From contig BRXU01000003.1 in the NCBI GenBank assembly GCA_030267565.1, positions 4,377,001 to 4,441,000 of the forward strand: 64,000 bases of DNA, read 5' to 3'. Source of the DNA: Pleodorina starrii (lineage: Eukaryota > Chlorophyta > Chlorophyceae > Chlamydomonadales > Volvocaceae). A model generated the notes under the pieces. The model worked only from the letters and a program-made list of their open reading frames with translations, did not search any database and was not told where the DNA came from. Below are positions 1-42,203 of the stretch, piece by piece (within the stretch, counting starts at the first letter, position 1; the number at the start of each line of letters is the position of its first letter). Position numbers and translations under genes: made by a program.

Positions 1-2329
1 TCAGGTCGTACTTGGCGGCGGCGACCTCGCTGGAAGAGGACGGGTGGGTGGAGGGAGTGGGGAAGTGGGTTTCGGAGCAGGCGACGGGGTCACGGGCGCG
101 TGCGTGCGGTTGTGCCTGCGGCAGTACGAAACCTGGCCTCCATGCGTGCCCGTGTTCATGGTGGTTCGTTCCTACGCTCTCAGCCGCATGAGATGCCTGG
201 TTGACAATGGTTCTCGACGTTGCGTTTCGGAAATTTGCCACTTGTACAGACGCCCAGTCCAGCCCAACCCAGTCCAGGACATGTCAGCGCAACCCAGAAC
301 CCAGCCCCTCCCCGCCCGACCCACATTCCATTTCCGCGCCGCGCCCCACTGCTTGCCCCCCACTCACCGCGGGTCGATCTGGCTCTCGTCCTCCATGTCG
401 AAAATCTCCTTTTGCCGATACGCCGCGTTGTCGTCGAAGCCCAGCTTGGCGTCCGCCGCAATCAGCTGCCCGTCGAGTGTCTCAGCCAGCGGGTTCACCT
501 GCAGCGCAGAGCAGCGCGGTGCAGTCGGTCGCCGCCCGCCGGCGCAGCGCACGGCACCGATCCGGAGGCAGACCGCAGCGCATTACAAGCAGGTCAATGA
601 GCCCACAAACCGTGCAAGCCATAACCGCTGTGGGCCTCCCGCTAAAACCCGCCTGCTCCCAAATGAGGCACGCCCCCGCGCCTGCCTGCCCGCCCTCCTC
701 GGCCTCCCTCCGCCTGCCCGCCCTCCGCCCGCCCCTCCCCTCCGCCTGCGTCTCACCTCCACCATGGTGCAGTCGGACTTGACAAACAGCTGGTACAGCG
801 CCTTGATCTGCTTGGCCGCCGCCGCCTTGTCGCCCGTCACCGCCAGCCCCTCCACCATGGCCGCCGCCTGCGCGTCCGTGATGCCCTGTCGCGAGTCCAC
901 CGGGATCTTGATGATCTTCTCGGGGAACTTCTCTGCGAGGTCCTCGATGCTGGTGCCGCCCTCGCTGCAGCCGATCAGCATGGGCCCCGCGCTCTTGCGG
1001 TCCAGCAGGATGGCAAAGTACATCTCCCGCTTCAGCTTCATCTTGCGAGCCACAAGCAACGTGTTGACGGGCTTGCCGGCGGGGCCGGTCTGCTTGGTCA
1101 CCAGCGTGCCGTTGAGCATCTGGCGGGCCAGCTCCAGCGCGCGGGCCTTGGGCACGATGTGCACGCCGCCCTGGAGACCGTTGGTGAAGCGGCCCAGGCC
1201 GCGGCCGCCCGCCAGAATCTGGCTCTTGATGACCACCTGGGTTTGGTTTGGGAGGGTGGATGGCAGGGCAGGTGGGCCGGGTGCGGGTGCGGTTGGGGGG
1301 CAGTTGGGTTGGCGTGCTGGGGTTATGTTTGGGGATTTGGGTTAAGGGTTTTGCGTTTGAAACTTAAGGTCTGGGTTTGGGATTTGGGTTCAATGTGGAT
1401 TAAGAGGGGAGCATGCAGAAAGCGGAGAGCGCGGGGACGGTTTTGTTAGCCTGCCCGAATGTGCACCAGCTGCAGTAATGTGTGTTTCAGCAGGACGGCG
1501 TTGCTTGCGGCGCATGACCAGTTGTTGGCGCATGAAGCTTGCTGGGTGCGCAGCTGCAACGGACGCTGGAGACCCTTAGTAACGTGCAGGAAGCCTAGGT
1601 GCGCGAAAACAAGCGAACTGGATTGAGGGGAGGGAGCCGCGGCTGCGCAGCAGCAGGACCTGAAGTTTTGTGGGTTTGGATAAGGCGAAGTGTGGGCGAG
1701 GGAGTTGCCGTGATGTGGTGGTGTCGGTGGTGGTAACGGTCACCCCAACCCCCCGGGTGGTTATGTGTATGCTGAAGTTTCGATGGCCTTCCAGGCGAGA
1801 GAGGGGACGTTGAGAATGGTGTTGAGAGTCAAGCTACTCATGGCAATTGAGTATTGCGGAGGGATGCAGGGCGCAGGCCTTTGGCGTGTGCCGGGGAGCA
1901 ATTGCGTGAGTCAGCTACCGGTCCACGCGTAACATACCTCGCCATTCTCGTCCGCCATTTTTTCAACCGCCTTCTCGACCTCATCCAACGACTGTGCCGG
2001 GATACCCGGAGGAACGTTCACGCCAAATTTGCTCATAATGGCTGCTCCCTGCGCAAGGCGGATGACAGAGCCGTGAGCCGCATGCGCGCCACAATTGCTG
2101 CCAAGCTCGGGATCAGATGTGGCGCTCCCTATGGAATAGCGTGAAGACCTCAGCGGTGGAAAGCAGCAAGCTCTCGCAAACTCCGACACTGTAGCCCCGC
2201 CAATCGCAGCCCAGAAGAGCGGACCTGGTATTCGTGTACATTGAAGAACCGGAGCTGTTGACATTGCGATAATGAGCCGATGCTGCCAGGTCCCTGCTTT
2301 GCAAGTGCCCGGACAAAGGAGGCGAGCAT
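1..2329 (-). CDS. Succinyl-CoA ligase (ADP-forming) beta subunit, mitochondrial; 3' end beyond window
   Basis: Exons on the minus strand, 5' to 3': 2329-2225, 2048-1938, 1236-757, 498-368, 29-1 (continues off the left edge); all junctions keep phase, giving 285 residues so far. The enzyme interconverts succinyl-CoA and succinate with nucleotide phosphorylation in the TCA cycle, paired with an alpha subunit in the matrix. Residues 1-28 start MLASFVRALAKQG and look like a mitochondrial presequence. The family N-terminus NVHEYQ then runs across the first junction into GAAIMSKFGVNVPPG. Next comes the ATP-grasp fold with VVIKSQILAGGRGLGRF and NGLQGGVHI, then NPLAETLDGQLIAADAKL and DPREVAAAKYDL, the usual order for this subunit. 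The start at 2329 is the only Met placed in frame with HEYQ and gives a presequence of typical length. The gene is divergent from the Furry gene. Confidence 0.95.
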
Positions 2330-2750
2330 GTTGTCCGAAACGCCGCAGCTCTACGAGGATACTGTAGGGGTTTTTAAACTTTCCTCGTAAGCTTCAGCTC
2401 GACACCGAATAAAATTATTCGCAGAGTACCAGCGCGAAATTGGGGCCATGCGGACCGGCATCGCAACCGGAAGAGCGCCAACGGGGCGATCGTACTCTGG
2501 AGGCCTTCGGAGGGCCGTTCGACACCTGATTGAAGCCGTTGCAAAAGCTATTATCTGGAAAATAGATCACATAACTCGAGGAAACAGCACCATGAAAATT
2601 CGAAAGGTTTGGGGCAGAATCGTTTCTTGCCACAAAGAGTGAGCTCATACACCGTGGGTTGTAATCGCACTTGTCTCTGTTAGGGATATGAACATCTAGT
2701 GCTCTGCTTGAAGCTCTGGACATCGCAAGGACCCGGAGGGCTGAACCCAA
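2330..2750. promoter_or_regulatory. Divergent promoter region between the succinyl-CoA ligase and Furry genes
   Basis: A 421 bp spacer separates the two start codons, so both 5' UTRs and both core promoters must lie here. It is less GC-rich than the flanking exons. It contains a short inverted repeat GAATAAAATTATTC at 2407-2420, but I see no convincing TATA box in either direction. Confidence 0.5.
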
Positions 2751-33645
<30,895 letters not shown>

Positions 33646-36600
33646 TTGAGGGGTTGAATGGCTGGCTGTTTCATAGCGGCGGCAGGGAGGGAGGAGTAGG
33701 CAGGGGGGAAGGAGGAGCAGAACTGGAGGAGGAGGAGGAGGAGGAGACAAGAGGTGAAAAGGGTTAGGGGCGAGGAAATGATAGGTGAGGATTAGGCAGA
33801 GGAGGAGGAAGAAAGTAGGAAGACAAGGGAGGGAAGGAGATGGTGGACGGCGGCGCGATGCCTTTGTGATTTCGGTTTGGGAGTTGGGGAGGCTCCGGTG
33901 GGAATTTCCCGGTCTTTGGTTTCGGGGCCGTGAAGGGGGAGGGAGGGGTAGGCGGTGGGCGAGAGCCGATGAACGGTGGTGCGCGTGCGGGTAGGTAGGG
34001 GTTCAGGGATAGGGGTCCAGGTGCACAGCCATGAAGTGATGGGTCAGCGAAATGTGTGGGGTGGGGGCGGGGAGGTTTGGGCGGCAAGCTTGTCACCGCG
34101 CAGGTGGTGCATGGGGGGGGGTGCGGTGTGGTGTGGTGGAATGAAGGCCGTTACGTTGCCGCGGTGAGGCATGGCGGGGATACGTGGTACGGGATAAAGC
34201 TGGGGGAGATGCGCCCATAATTGAGCGGAGTGTGCGTCGTTAGAGCGCAGGAGAGCCATCGTTGGAATGCAGCCTAGGTCAGGAAAAGCCATATCGGTAT
34301 GTGGGGTAGTGTATGCGTCTTGTCTGTGCCTTGACCTGCGGTGGCGGTTGAGTGTTGGTGCAGGTGCGTGTCTGTGTCGTGCGAATGCGAGAAGCAAAAG
34401 CAGTGTGCGTGTGCATACGGTAACACCAATACCGGTAGGCCAACGGAGGCTCGGATGGCGGCCAATGACAGTTCGTGTTGCGCTGCCCCACGCTTGCGGA
34501 ATGTGATGAGCGCATTCCAGCCATGCCACCGAACTCGGAACTGGGGGCTTTTGCCTCTCGGGGGGGGGGGTTGCACAACACAGCAGCGGCTGTCTCCCCG
34601 GTGGAGTTCCCGGGGGCGGCAGCGAAGCGAAACACAGCTCGATGGGGGACGGACTGTGGGTGGTGTTGGGGGAGGGCGCCCGGCGCTCGGGACTCGCTCG
34701 TTCGTGGCCTTGCATGCCTGGCGGCCAGGGCCTGTGGGCGCGAAATCGGCGCCAGCTTTCGCGCACTTCCCTGCCCACCCATAGCTCGCATTGGCGGCGG
34801 CCCTTCGCGACTGCGGCGGCGCCGTTTCGGTTAAGGGTCTGAATGCGCTGCAGCCCGAGGGCTGGAGCTTGTGGGGTCGGAACCTCGGAAGCCTAAAAAT
34901 ATGAACTTGGATATAAACGCAGGGGTGGACGAGGTCGGCTCGCTTGTGCGGACGGGAGGCCGGTGGGGAGGTACCGTAGTGCCCAAGCCGCCGAGCTGAG
35001 TACCGTAGGGTACGAGTTAAGTTGCGTGTGAACGTTCACCGTTTTTTGGGGAGGATTAGGAATGGTGGTCCGGGCCACGGGGCCAGCCAACGTCTGACCC
35101 GAGCAGTTACGGCGCCCATCCCACTGGCGCTTCGGGGCGCCCGTCGTTCGATGGACGGCATTCCAGGTCGACAGTTTTGGTCCGCCATGTCGCGCAGCCG
35201 CAGTTGTGTGACCACTACTGAAGCGGAAACGAGACGTGGCGGCGGTTAGCAAGTTAGGTTGGGGACGTCCTTTAGGGGGGTGTGCGTGTGTGTGCGTGTC
35301 TCTGCCGGGAGCGCCGCGCTGCCGCTCCCGTCGTTGCCTCCGCAAGTACTGCGTCGATATCATATGGCTGTGGCTGTCTGTCATGCCGCGTTACCGGCAA
35401 CACTAGGGCAACGCCAGCGCGCGTTCTCCCAGCCGACAGAAGTGCAAAAGGCCCTCAGGCAAAAGGGCGGCTGCAGCAAACGTGCGAGGCAAAGCGTTGC
35501 AGCGCTTCTTGCAGAGTAAGGGCCATGATCCAGCGCACAACGAAGAACGGGTGAAACAGCTTCGAAAGAGTCAAACCGAAAACAAGCGAGACTGAGAACC
35601 ACCAACAAACGTGAGCTTTAGTTGAACTGAAACAGGAAGGAAGGAAGCATGAAGGGAAGCATCCGACGGCACAGGCTCTCAGGCCTTCTGGGGAACAGGC
35701 GGGCGAGGCTGGCGCTCTCTGGGCCGCCCTTGACCGCAGGAACAGGCTGGGCAGACCATGGGCCGCCCCCCTCAACCAGCATACAGTGCGAGCCGTGGAA
35801 AGTAGTGGCGAGGGACGCTGCTGTGGCCTTTGGAACAAGTATGTGCAGGTATGTCTTCCCTGGACGCGCAAGCCGTCTCAAGTTGCGCAGCACCTCATCA
35901 CACACTGCGGCAGCCTTCAAGAACAAGCAAGCATGCATCTCCAGCTCAAGCATCCGATTCGTTCGGGGGCAACAGAGTGACCCTTAAGGCGTCCAACTTA
36001 ATGCCGTCAGTGGACGGAGTCATCCCGGCGGCCTGCATTATTTTTTTGCTTCGTGCTGTACTGGAAGCCTTGCCACCACAATAACTCAATAAGTGAAAAG
36101 CAGGTGAAAAGTAGTCTGCATTAGTAAGCTTTTAGTGACAAGCTTTGTCGAAGGCCTCACTTTGACCGTTATGCTTAGTTACATCTATCGTTTGCTCCAT
36201 TTGCATTGCTCAGATTGCCAGTCGGAGGACCGGGTTTGATCCTCTCGGTACTGTTCGAATCCAAAATAAAATATATTAGTTCAATAAAACAACAGCCTGC
36301 CTTCAAGCTGCGGCAAAAAATACCAGCCGAAGACGCCACCGCCGGCTCCCGGGCTCCGATCGCCTCTCGACTGCATCGGCATATGATCACCCATCCTTTG
36401 TCAATACAAGTGCAATTATCAAGACCGCTATTTTAATTAAGTATTATCTTCCGTCGCGTCATGAAGAGCGTCCTGACTGTCGCTCTTCTTAAAGCTGTGA
36501 CTACGTAAATTCTCGGAAACAATGTCAACCGGTACAATAACGCATTTGGATGACAGTGTCCGCACCTGGCATGTGTCGTTACCCTGGGATCGGAGACGGG

Positions 36601-36916
36601 CGTGAAGCAAATGGGGCCACCGAGGGCGAGCGGAGGCCAGTGGTTGACTTTAAACTTCAACCAACGCGCCCTGCCCCCTCGAAGAGACAAGTCCAAGCGC
36701 TTCACAGGTAATGGGTATCATCTGTATCCTCATTAGGTACGAGCGCACGGGGAGGTGCGCCGATTGCATGATATCATCGAGGAGACGCACTGAGCATGCC
36801 ACTCTTTGCCGTGCCTTTTACCACTTGGTTCTGCCCAAGGACTCCGGGTCCGAAATGGATGCTCGGACTGCCTACCCCTGACACGATTCACCTGACCGTC
36901 CATGTCCAGTCCGGCC
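33646..36916. other. Intergenic spacer after the Furry gene (3.3 kb)
   Basis: The first part is the presumed 3' UTR of the Furry gene; I see no clear TGTAA signal. A TATA-like ATATAAA at 34911-34917 (plus) is not followed by a convincing coding frame. The region 36000-36450 is markedly AT-richer. Open frames of 60-240 residues exist on both strands but lack codon bias, introns with good sites, or recognisable domains. Confidence 0.5.
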
Positions 36917-38194
36917 ATGCGCTGTCTCTACCCAATGTTTGTTCTCGCCGGTCTCGCGGTGCTCGCGACCATAATGGCGAGCCGGTAAGCCCGTTTCCGC
37001 GTCCCCCGAAGCCCTGCTGATCTGCTCTATGGACAGGCGCTGGGATGTTGTATCGGCATCCATCATACGCCCTCACACCTAGCACCTCCTTGTCTCTAGA
37101 TCTGTGTACAGCAACTCAGCTACCCAACACCCATTCTCGTCATTTCTCCGCCCCACGGCCTGCTCCTCTCCCTCCCCCGCGCCCCGCCCCTCTCCACCTG
37201 CCCCTCCGCGCCTGCATTGCGCGGGTGCAGCGCCTCCGCGCTACCGGAGTCCGGCCCAAGCACAGCAGGTGGGGAGAGCAGCCATGGGTGGGTGGCTGGC
37301 TGGCTGGGTGCAAAGACGCAAAGCCCAATCAGCCAGACAACCAGCCAGCCAACGGGGTAAAGCCGTTACCGCGACAATGTCAGCCCGGGATCGGTAACTA
37401 CCGTAATCAGGTCAGCGAGTGCAGCCCACCACCCTTCCTGCTCCACTGCTCCACTGCATCCTCATTTTCCTCGCCCGCACCCCGCGCGACCCCGACGCCC
37501 GGAACCTGAATCTGGATCTGCGCCCTCCTCCCTTCGCTGTCACCCTTTGCTGTCCCCAGGTGGATCATCACCAACGGGACTCAGCCAATGGGCCCTGCCG
37601 TTGCCGCTGGACCCCTCGCCCTCTGCATCGGCCGCACCTTCCCTGGACATCGCTACCACTGATCCAGCAGCCACCCCCAGTACCAGCGGCAGGGCTGCAA
37701 GGGTCCTGGCGGCTTCTGTTGGCACTACAGCCCTGGCCCCACGGAGCCCCCGGTCGCCGCCGCCCTCCCCCTCGCCCAGCCGAATCCCGATGCCTCCCAG
37801 TCCCTCTCCACCCAGCCCGCCGCCTCCGCGGCCACCGCCGCCACCTCCTCCTTGGGTGGCGGGGACGCCTGCTCCACGCCCGGCACAGTCACCGCCGCCG
37901 AGCCCGCCGCCCCCACGTCTCAGGTCGCCGCCGCCGTCGCCTTCCCCGTCGCTGCGGACATCACGTCCACCTCTTCCTCCATCGCCTGCTCCTTCGCCGC
38001 CACCGCCCAGATCACTGCCCCCCGCCCCCCCGCCACCGCCGCCGCCGCCACCACCACCACCGTCGCCACTCTTCCCTGCTACACGCCGTCCGCGGCGTCC
38101 GCGCAAGATGTCCCCACCGCGTTCACCGCCGCGCCCGAAGGCGCCGCGTCGGCCCAAACAATTGTCCTCATCACCATCACCTGCCAACCAGTAA
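36917..38194 (+). CDS. Secreted hydroxyproline-rich (SP/PP-repeat) wall or matrix protein, about 296 residues
   Basis: Exons 36917-36984, 37100-37287 and 37560-38194 join in phase. Residues 1-22 (MRCLYPMFVLAGLAVLATIM) are a clear signal peptide, which fixes the start. The middle is dominated by Ser-Pro, Pro-Pro-Pro and Ser-Pro-Pro-Pro runs typical of volvocine hydroxyproline-rich glycoproteins, where the prolines are hydroxylated and glycosylated for the cell wall or extracellular matrix. The C-terminus is basic, rich in PRRPRK and PRSPPRPK type stretches. I see no pherophorin-type cysteine domain, so it is a rod-like protein alone. The donor ATGG/GTGGGT at 37287 was chosen because it is the one that puts the last exon in the SP frame. 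An alternative middle exon near 37410-37500 would end in a stop. The Gly-rich frame on the opposite strand is a shadow. Confidence 0.65.
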
Positions 38195-39330
38195 CAACCG
38201 ACCCGTGGGTTGTGTCTGCGCAAAGCCCCAGCCAGAATGGATCACGGGGCTGAAAGAGGCAACCCTGGATGCGTTTCACCATGTGTGCCGCCGGGTTGTA
38301 TGGTCGCGTGTACGGTACTGTACGAAGACAGTCACACTTAGCCCAGCTACCGCCTTGAACGAATGAAATGCCTTTCTGCTTGGGGGCTGTGGCAGTGGGA
38401 CCTGAAACCCAAAGACCCAATGCGGTCTGTGGCCAACGTGATGCGGAAGGACGGTCACATCGGGTGCTGCTGTGGCTAGCGAGCAAGTGCTGACGGAGGC
38501 GGGACATTGGTGCCTGATGTGGGTGCCCATGGGTGTTCGTGCGCCGGAATGCAACCGTCAACTGTCCGGCAAAGAACACCACCCCGCAAAGAGGATGCAC
38601 GTCGGTGTTTGCGTGCACTGGTGTGAAGTAGTGCGAAGGAGTATGGATTGAAAGCCTGGCCAGCCCAGGTGCACCCTGGTGCACGAGCTGGACTAAGCGC
38701 GTGATCGTGACTCATTGGTGCGCGTGCATCTGGCTTTTAACTTGCCTGGCTATAATCGAACGTATGCATGTGTTAGCTCCCTTGTCCTTGCACAACAATG
38801 TTTTTCGGGCCCCAGCTACCGTTGTCACGTGCCAGCCGGCATGCGTAATGTAAGCTTCTGCCCTCTAATGCCCTTCATTTGCCTTATTCTCTCCTTGGCA
38901 GACATACACGTCGTCGACTCAACGTCTACAAGAACAGGAGACCCTTGCTTGCGTTGTTGTGTACAGGGACAACGGAGTGCTTGCGGCGTGCGTGGCGGCG
39001 TGTCCAAGCAGCAAGGAAAACATGAAAATGTACTTTCTTGGTTATGCAAGCACATTGTACCGTATGCTTTAAAAGCCGGTTTTAGTCTTCACAATCCTAT
39101 GCTGTGACTTAATTGCAGCCCTGAAAACTAGAAAATAGCATAATTAACAAACCATGATAAAGATATGTTGATGAACTTGCCGGTATGAAGCGACAACACA
39201 AATTATGTCGTTGATAGTCGCACATGAAAGCCGACCGAAGGAGTCGAGCGGGAACACAATACATAATGATACAGCAACAAGATCCTGCATTTGGCAATAT
39301 AATTAGGCACCTGATTGCGCGAATTCTTAA
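38195..39330. other. Spacer between the hydroxyproline-rich protein gene and the ferredoxin promoter
   Basis: This holds the 3' UTR of the upstream gene, then about 900 bp becoming AT-richer toward 39300. A 130-residue open frame at 38715-39107 has no codon bias or recognisable domain. Nothing else is supported. Confidence 0.5.
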
Positions 39331-39332
39331 TT

Positions 39333-39384
39333 GTACCTTCGGACTGTACCTTCGGCTGGTACTAGTCGGTTGTACCGTCGGTGG
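39333..39384 (+). promoter_or_regulatory. Four 13 bp iterons with GTAC cores upstream of the ferredoxin gene
   Basis: GTAC occurs at 39333, 39346, 39359 and 39372, exactly 13 bp apart. The units read GTACCTTCGGACT, GTACCTTCGGCTG, GTACTAGTCGGTT and GTACCGTCGGTGG. They lie just upstream of a TATA-like ATAAAAG at 39412-39418 and 138-189 bp before the start codon. GTAC is the known core of copper/hypoxia response elements bound by the SBP-domain regulator CRR1 in Chlamydomonas; whether that applies here is inference. Confidence 0.6.
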
Positions 39385-39411
39385 GGATCGAGATGCAGCG
39401 AGATTGGCAGG

Positions 39412-39418
39412 ATAAAAG
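39412..39418 (+). promoter_or_regulatory. TATA-like box of the ferredoxin gene
   Basis: ATAAAAG lies 104 bp before the ATG at 39522 and 28 bp after the last GTAC iteron, a normal core-promoter distance that leaves an about 80 nt leader. Confidence 0.5.
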
Positions 39419-39521
39419 CCATCAACAACTGCAACTTGCAGCAGAGCGAAGTCACAGAGCTACTTATTAAGCCCACTCTCTGCGCTTCAGTCCCGACCTT
39501 TACAACCGAACTCTCGTGAAC

Positions 39522-40522
39522 ATGGCGGCGATTATGTCTTCCCGCTCTGGCGCGCTGACTCTGAGCCGCCCCTGCAAGGCCGTGTGTCCAATTTCCAGGT
39601 CGATCGTCAAGGTGCGTTCTTCATGCGCGTGTCACAGAAGCTTGTTTTGATACCATCAGCGTCCGGGCAACCAAAGCGTTACGCAGACACCGCGCGCAAA
39701 TTCGGCTGTAAATTATGACACTGATATAATTTCTCTGTGATTGTTGCGCTTGTCGACCAAGAAAAGGGCTTGAGCGCTTCCAACTGTCGATCATCACAGA
39801 AACGTTGTGCTCCCTACATCTGTGGATTCCGCCAGGTCCAGGCCTACCAGGTGACACTGCGGATGCCGTCTGGCAAGACCCGCACCCTGGAGGTTGCTCC
39901 GGATGAGGCCATTTTCGACGCCATTGACCGGACCGACCTTGACCTGCCCTACCTGTGCCGCAGCGGTAAGTGCTTTCATTTCTTGGCGGGGCGAAATCCA
40001 TCCCTAATTGCTGATACTTCACGTTCCACTTAACAGAGCAATGGCAATGCACCCGCACTATTGGCTTTCCTACTTGCCCTACCTGTCCCTGCGCACACAT
40101 GCTCCCTCGTCCTGCGCCATCGCTTTGGGGCCTTTGGATATAATCTTCCAATTGGTTGTGTCTTTGCGCCATCGCTCCACATTTCCCGACTCTTCCCACG
40201 CGTCCCTCGCAAAGTCTTGCCGCAGCACATGAAGCACCCCGCATCCCAACTGCGTCCCTCGAGCATTGCCGCCGCGCCTGCATTCCCGCATCTAACCTGC
40301 CACTGTTGCCCCTTTACCCACCTCCCCATCGCCGCAGGCACCTGCGGCACCTGCGCCGGCCGCGTCCAGTCGGGACAGGTTGAGCAGATCGGTCAACACA
40401 TCCTGGATGAGCACCAGATCAAAGCCGGCTTCGTGCTGCTGTGCTCGTCCTACCCGCGCTCGGACTGCACCATCCTGACCCACCAGGAGGAGCGCGTGCA
40501 CACCGAGTACGCCAAGCACTGA
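39522..40522 (+). CDS. Plant-type [2Fe-2S] ferredoxin, probably chloroplast, 134 residues
   Basis: Exons 39522-39611, 39836-39965 and 40338-40522. Plant-type ferredoxins carry single electrons from photosystem I or FNR to stromal enzymes. Residues 1-30 are rich in Ser, Arg and Ala without acids, like a plastid transit peptide. The mature part begins near AYQVTLRMPSGK. The cluster ligands are Cys71, Cys76, Cys79 and Cys109 (C-x4-C-x2-C-x29-C), the spacing of canonical chloroplast ferredoxins. The loop reads CRSGTCGTC instead of the common CRAGSCSSC, and the C-terminus is longer than usual (THQEERVHTEYAKH). It is therefore a minor isoform and not the main photosynthetic one; which numbered isoform cannot be told from this sequence. 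The second junction splits the cluster loop after the second Gly codon base. Confidence 0.93.
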
Positions 40523-42203
40523 GCCAAGTACGGCTTACGGCTCTCCGTACCTTCAGGGTCTTGTGGCGGACGGAAGGAGTATGGCGCCGAGGGCTCGGCA
40601 CGGGGTATGTGGCAAAGTGCAGTCAAGAATGGAAAATGAAGGAATATTTAAGGAATTTAGCGGGGCGATAGTATGATGACGACGGCCGCTGTTGCGGCCG
40701 TGTTTGACTGACCTGTGCTAGGTAGAAACAGGACTTGATGGGATGGCAGGAATTACTGAATAATATGTATGGATTTGAGGTGGAAGCTGGAGCTTATGGT
40801 GTATGCGGTCAGGTCCGGTGTGTGCTGGACGCATTATTATTTGGGACTGGAGCTGCTCACTCGGGGACCGTATTGGCACCCCCGGGCATAGAGAGCGGAG
40901 AGCCTTGACGCGAGGCGGTGTGTGCGTGTGTGCATTTGCAGCGAGGGTTGCCATAAGCCCGTGCGCAGGAATGTTGTTCTGCGGGTATTGGGCGTGTTTT
41001 TCCAATGTTGCAACGCGTAATTGTGTCCGCACTAAGAGACATCAAACTGAGGAAGCCCCTGGATGGCTGTAATGTTGGCTGCAGCCAAAGGTGTTTTGCG
41101 CTGTTGGGGAGGCCATCCAACTTTATCCCTCTGAAGCCACGCCCGCACAATCCGGCGGGTCTCCATCCTTGAGGCTCTTTGTAAACTTAAAAGCCGCTCT
41201 GGATCGCCTGCGCTCTGCCGTCCCTGCCGGCATCCTGGAACGCGCAACGAATGTATACGGAAATGCCTGCCATAAAACCTCACTCGCTTCACGCAGACAA
41301 GGCGGCACCCGTAATACCGTTAACGTGCTCAGCAAAGTCGAGGACAGAGGTAGCGAACGAAGTAAACTTACACCCCTTACAGTCCCACACCCACCGACAC
41401 CTCAGGCCGCATCCCCAAAAGCTCCGATGAGCATTAGCGCGTGCGCCGGTGCACTTCAGTGGCGCGTGAAGGCAACGCGTTTTGGCCGTGACCCCCAGGT
41501 ACGCACCGTGTCTTGTCCACGTGCGGTAGGAGAGTAAACCGCTCAACCCGCCTCCACGCATCGGGGCGGGGGGTCGGTGCCTTCTGTCTCTACGTTGTGC
41601 GCTATCCGGGCCAATAGCAAGCGCGTCCAGCCAGGTACCGGTAAGTTGACTGGCACGTGCGGCGCAACGCCGTGATCACCACCACCGAACCCACTACCAT
41701 CACCACAACCACAGCCGCCAGCACCAACAAGCTGGCACAGGGAGCTTACCGCCCAGCGTTGTTAAAGGAAAACTGCCCTCGGTGATACCGATCAGTACAG
41801 GCACAGCTTTCTATCACGTTGCCCTTGCCGTGTCCACAAGCCCGCCACGGCAGCCGCAGGCCTGCCCGCGGCAGGTCTAAACCTCCGCGACAACCCCACA
41901 ACGCATCAAGCAACCGCACCCCACCTGACATGCCTCAAACTCAGAAACGCAACATACTAGAAGTGCAGAAGGCCGTGGGGCAGCTATACCGGCTCAAACG
42001 CCCCAAGTCGCCGCAGCCCCAAGAGCTATTGTCTGAAGGCCCGTGGCGCCACCCTCCCACACGGAAGGCTGCGGGCAGCCGGCGATCAAGCCCAACGCCG
42101 CCGCCGCTCCTTCACGGCCCTCTCAATGAGCAGCAGCCCTCGCTCTGAGAGCCTTCACGTAATGAGTTACACGGCGCGTGGCCAACACTGCTGCCTGCGG
42201 CGC
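40523..42203. other. Convergent spacer between ferredoxin and YIF1 genes
   Basis: This contains both 3' UTRs. A TGTAA signal for the plus strand is at 41069-41073. TTACA (TGTAA on minus) occurs at 42167-42171 and near 41366-41380 as candidates for the YIF1 transcript. A 148-residue open frame at 41091-41537 and several shorter ones have no domain I recognise. Confidence 0.45.
41069..41073 (+). terminator. Candidate TGTAA polyadenylation signal of the ferredoxin gene
   Basis: TGTAA is the usual signal in volvocine algae; this would give an about 550 nt 3' UTR. Confidence 0.4.

Noticed and set aside
44..1345. 433-residue plus-strand open frame
   Set aside because: Antisense to the succinyl-CoA ligase exons, which have strong family similarity and exact splice phases.
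34893..35384. 163-residue minus-strand frame in the spacer after Furry
   Set aside because: His/Thr/Arg-rich composition without domain, bias or splice support.
36200..36275. tRNA-like segment (TTGCTCAGATTG ... TGTTCGAATCC)
   Set aside because: A- and B-box-like words are present, but the T stem and acceptor stem do not pair; at best a degenerate tRNA-derived repeat.
37540..38223. 227-residue Gly-rich frame on the minus strand
   Set aside because: Antisense shadow of the SP/PP-rich exon, without splice sites or start context.
38715..39107. 130-residue plus-strand open frame
   Set aside because: No codon bias, no domain, and in an AT-richer spacer before the ferredoxin promoter.
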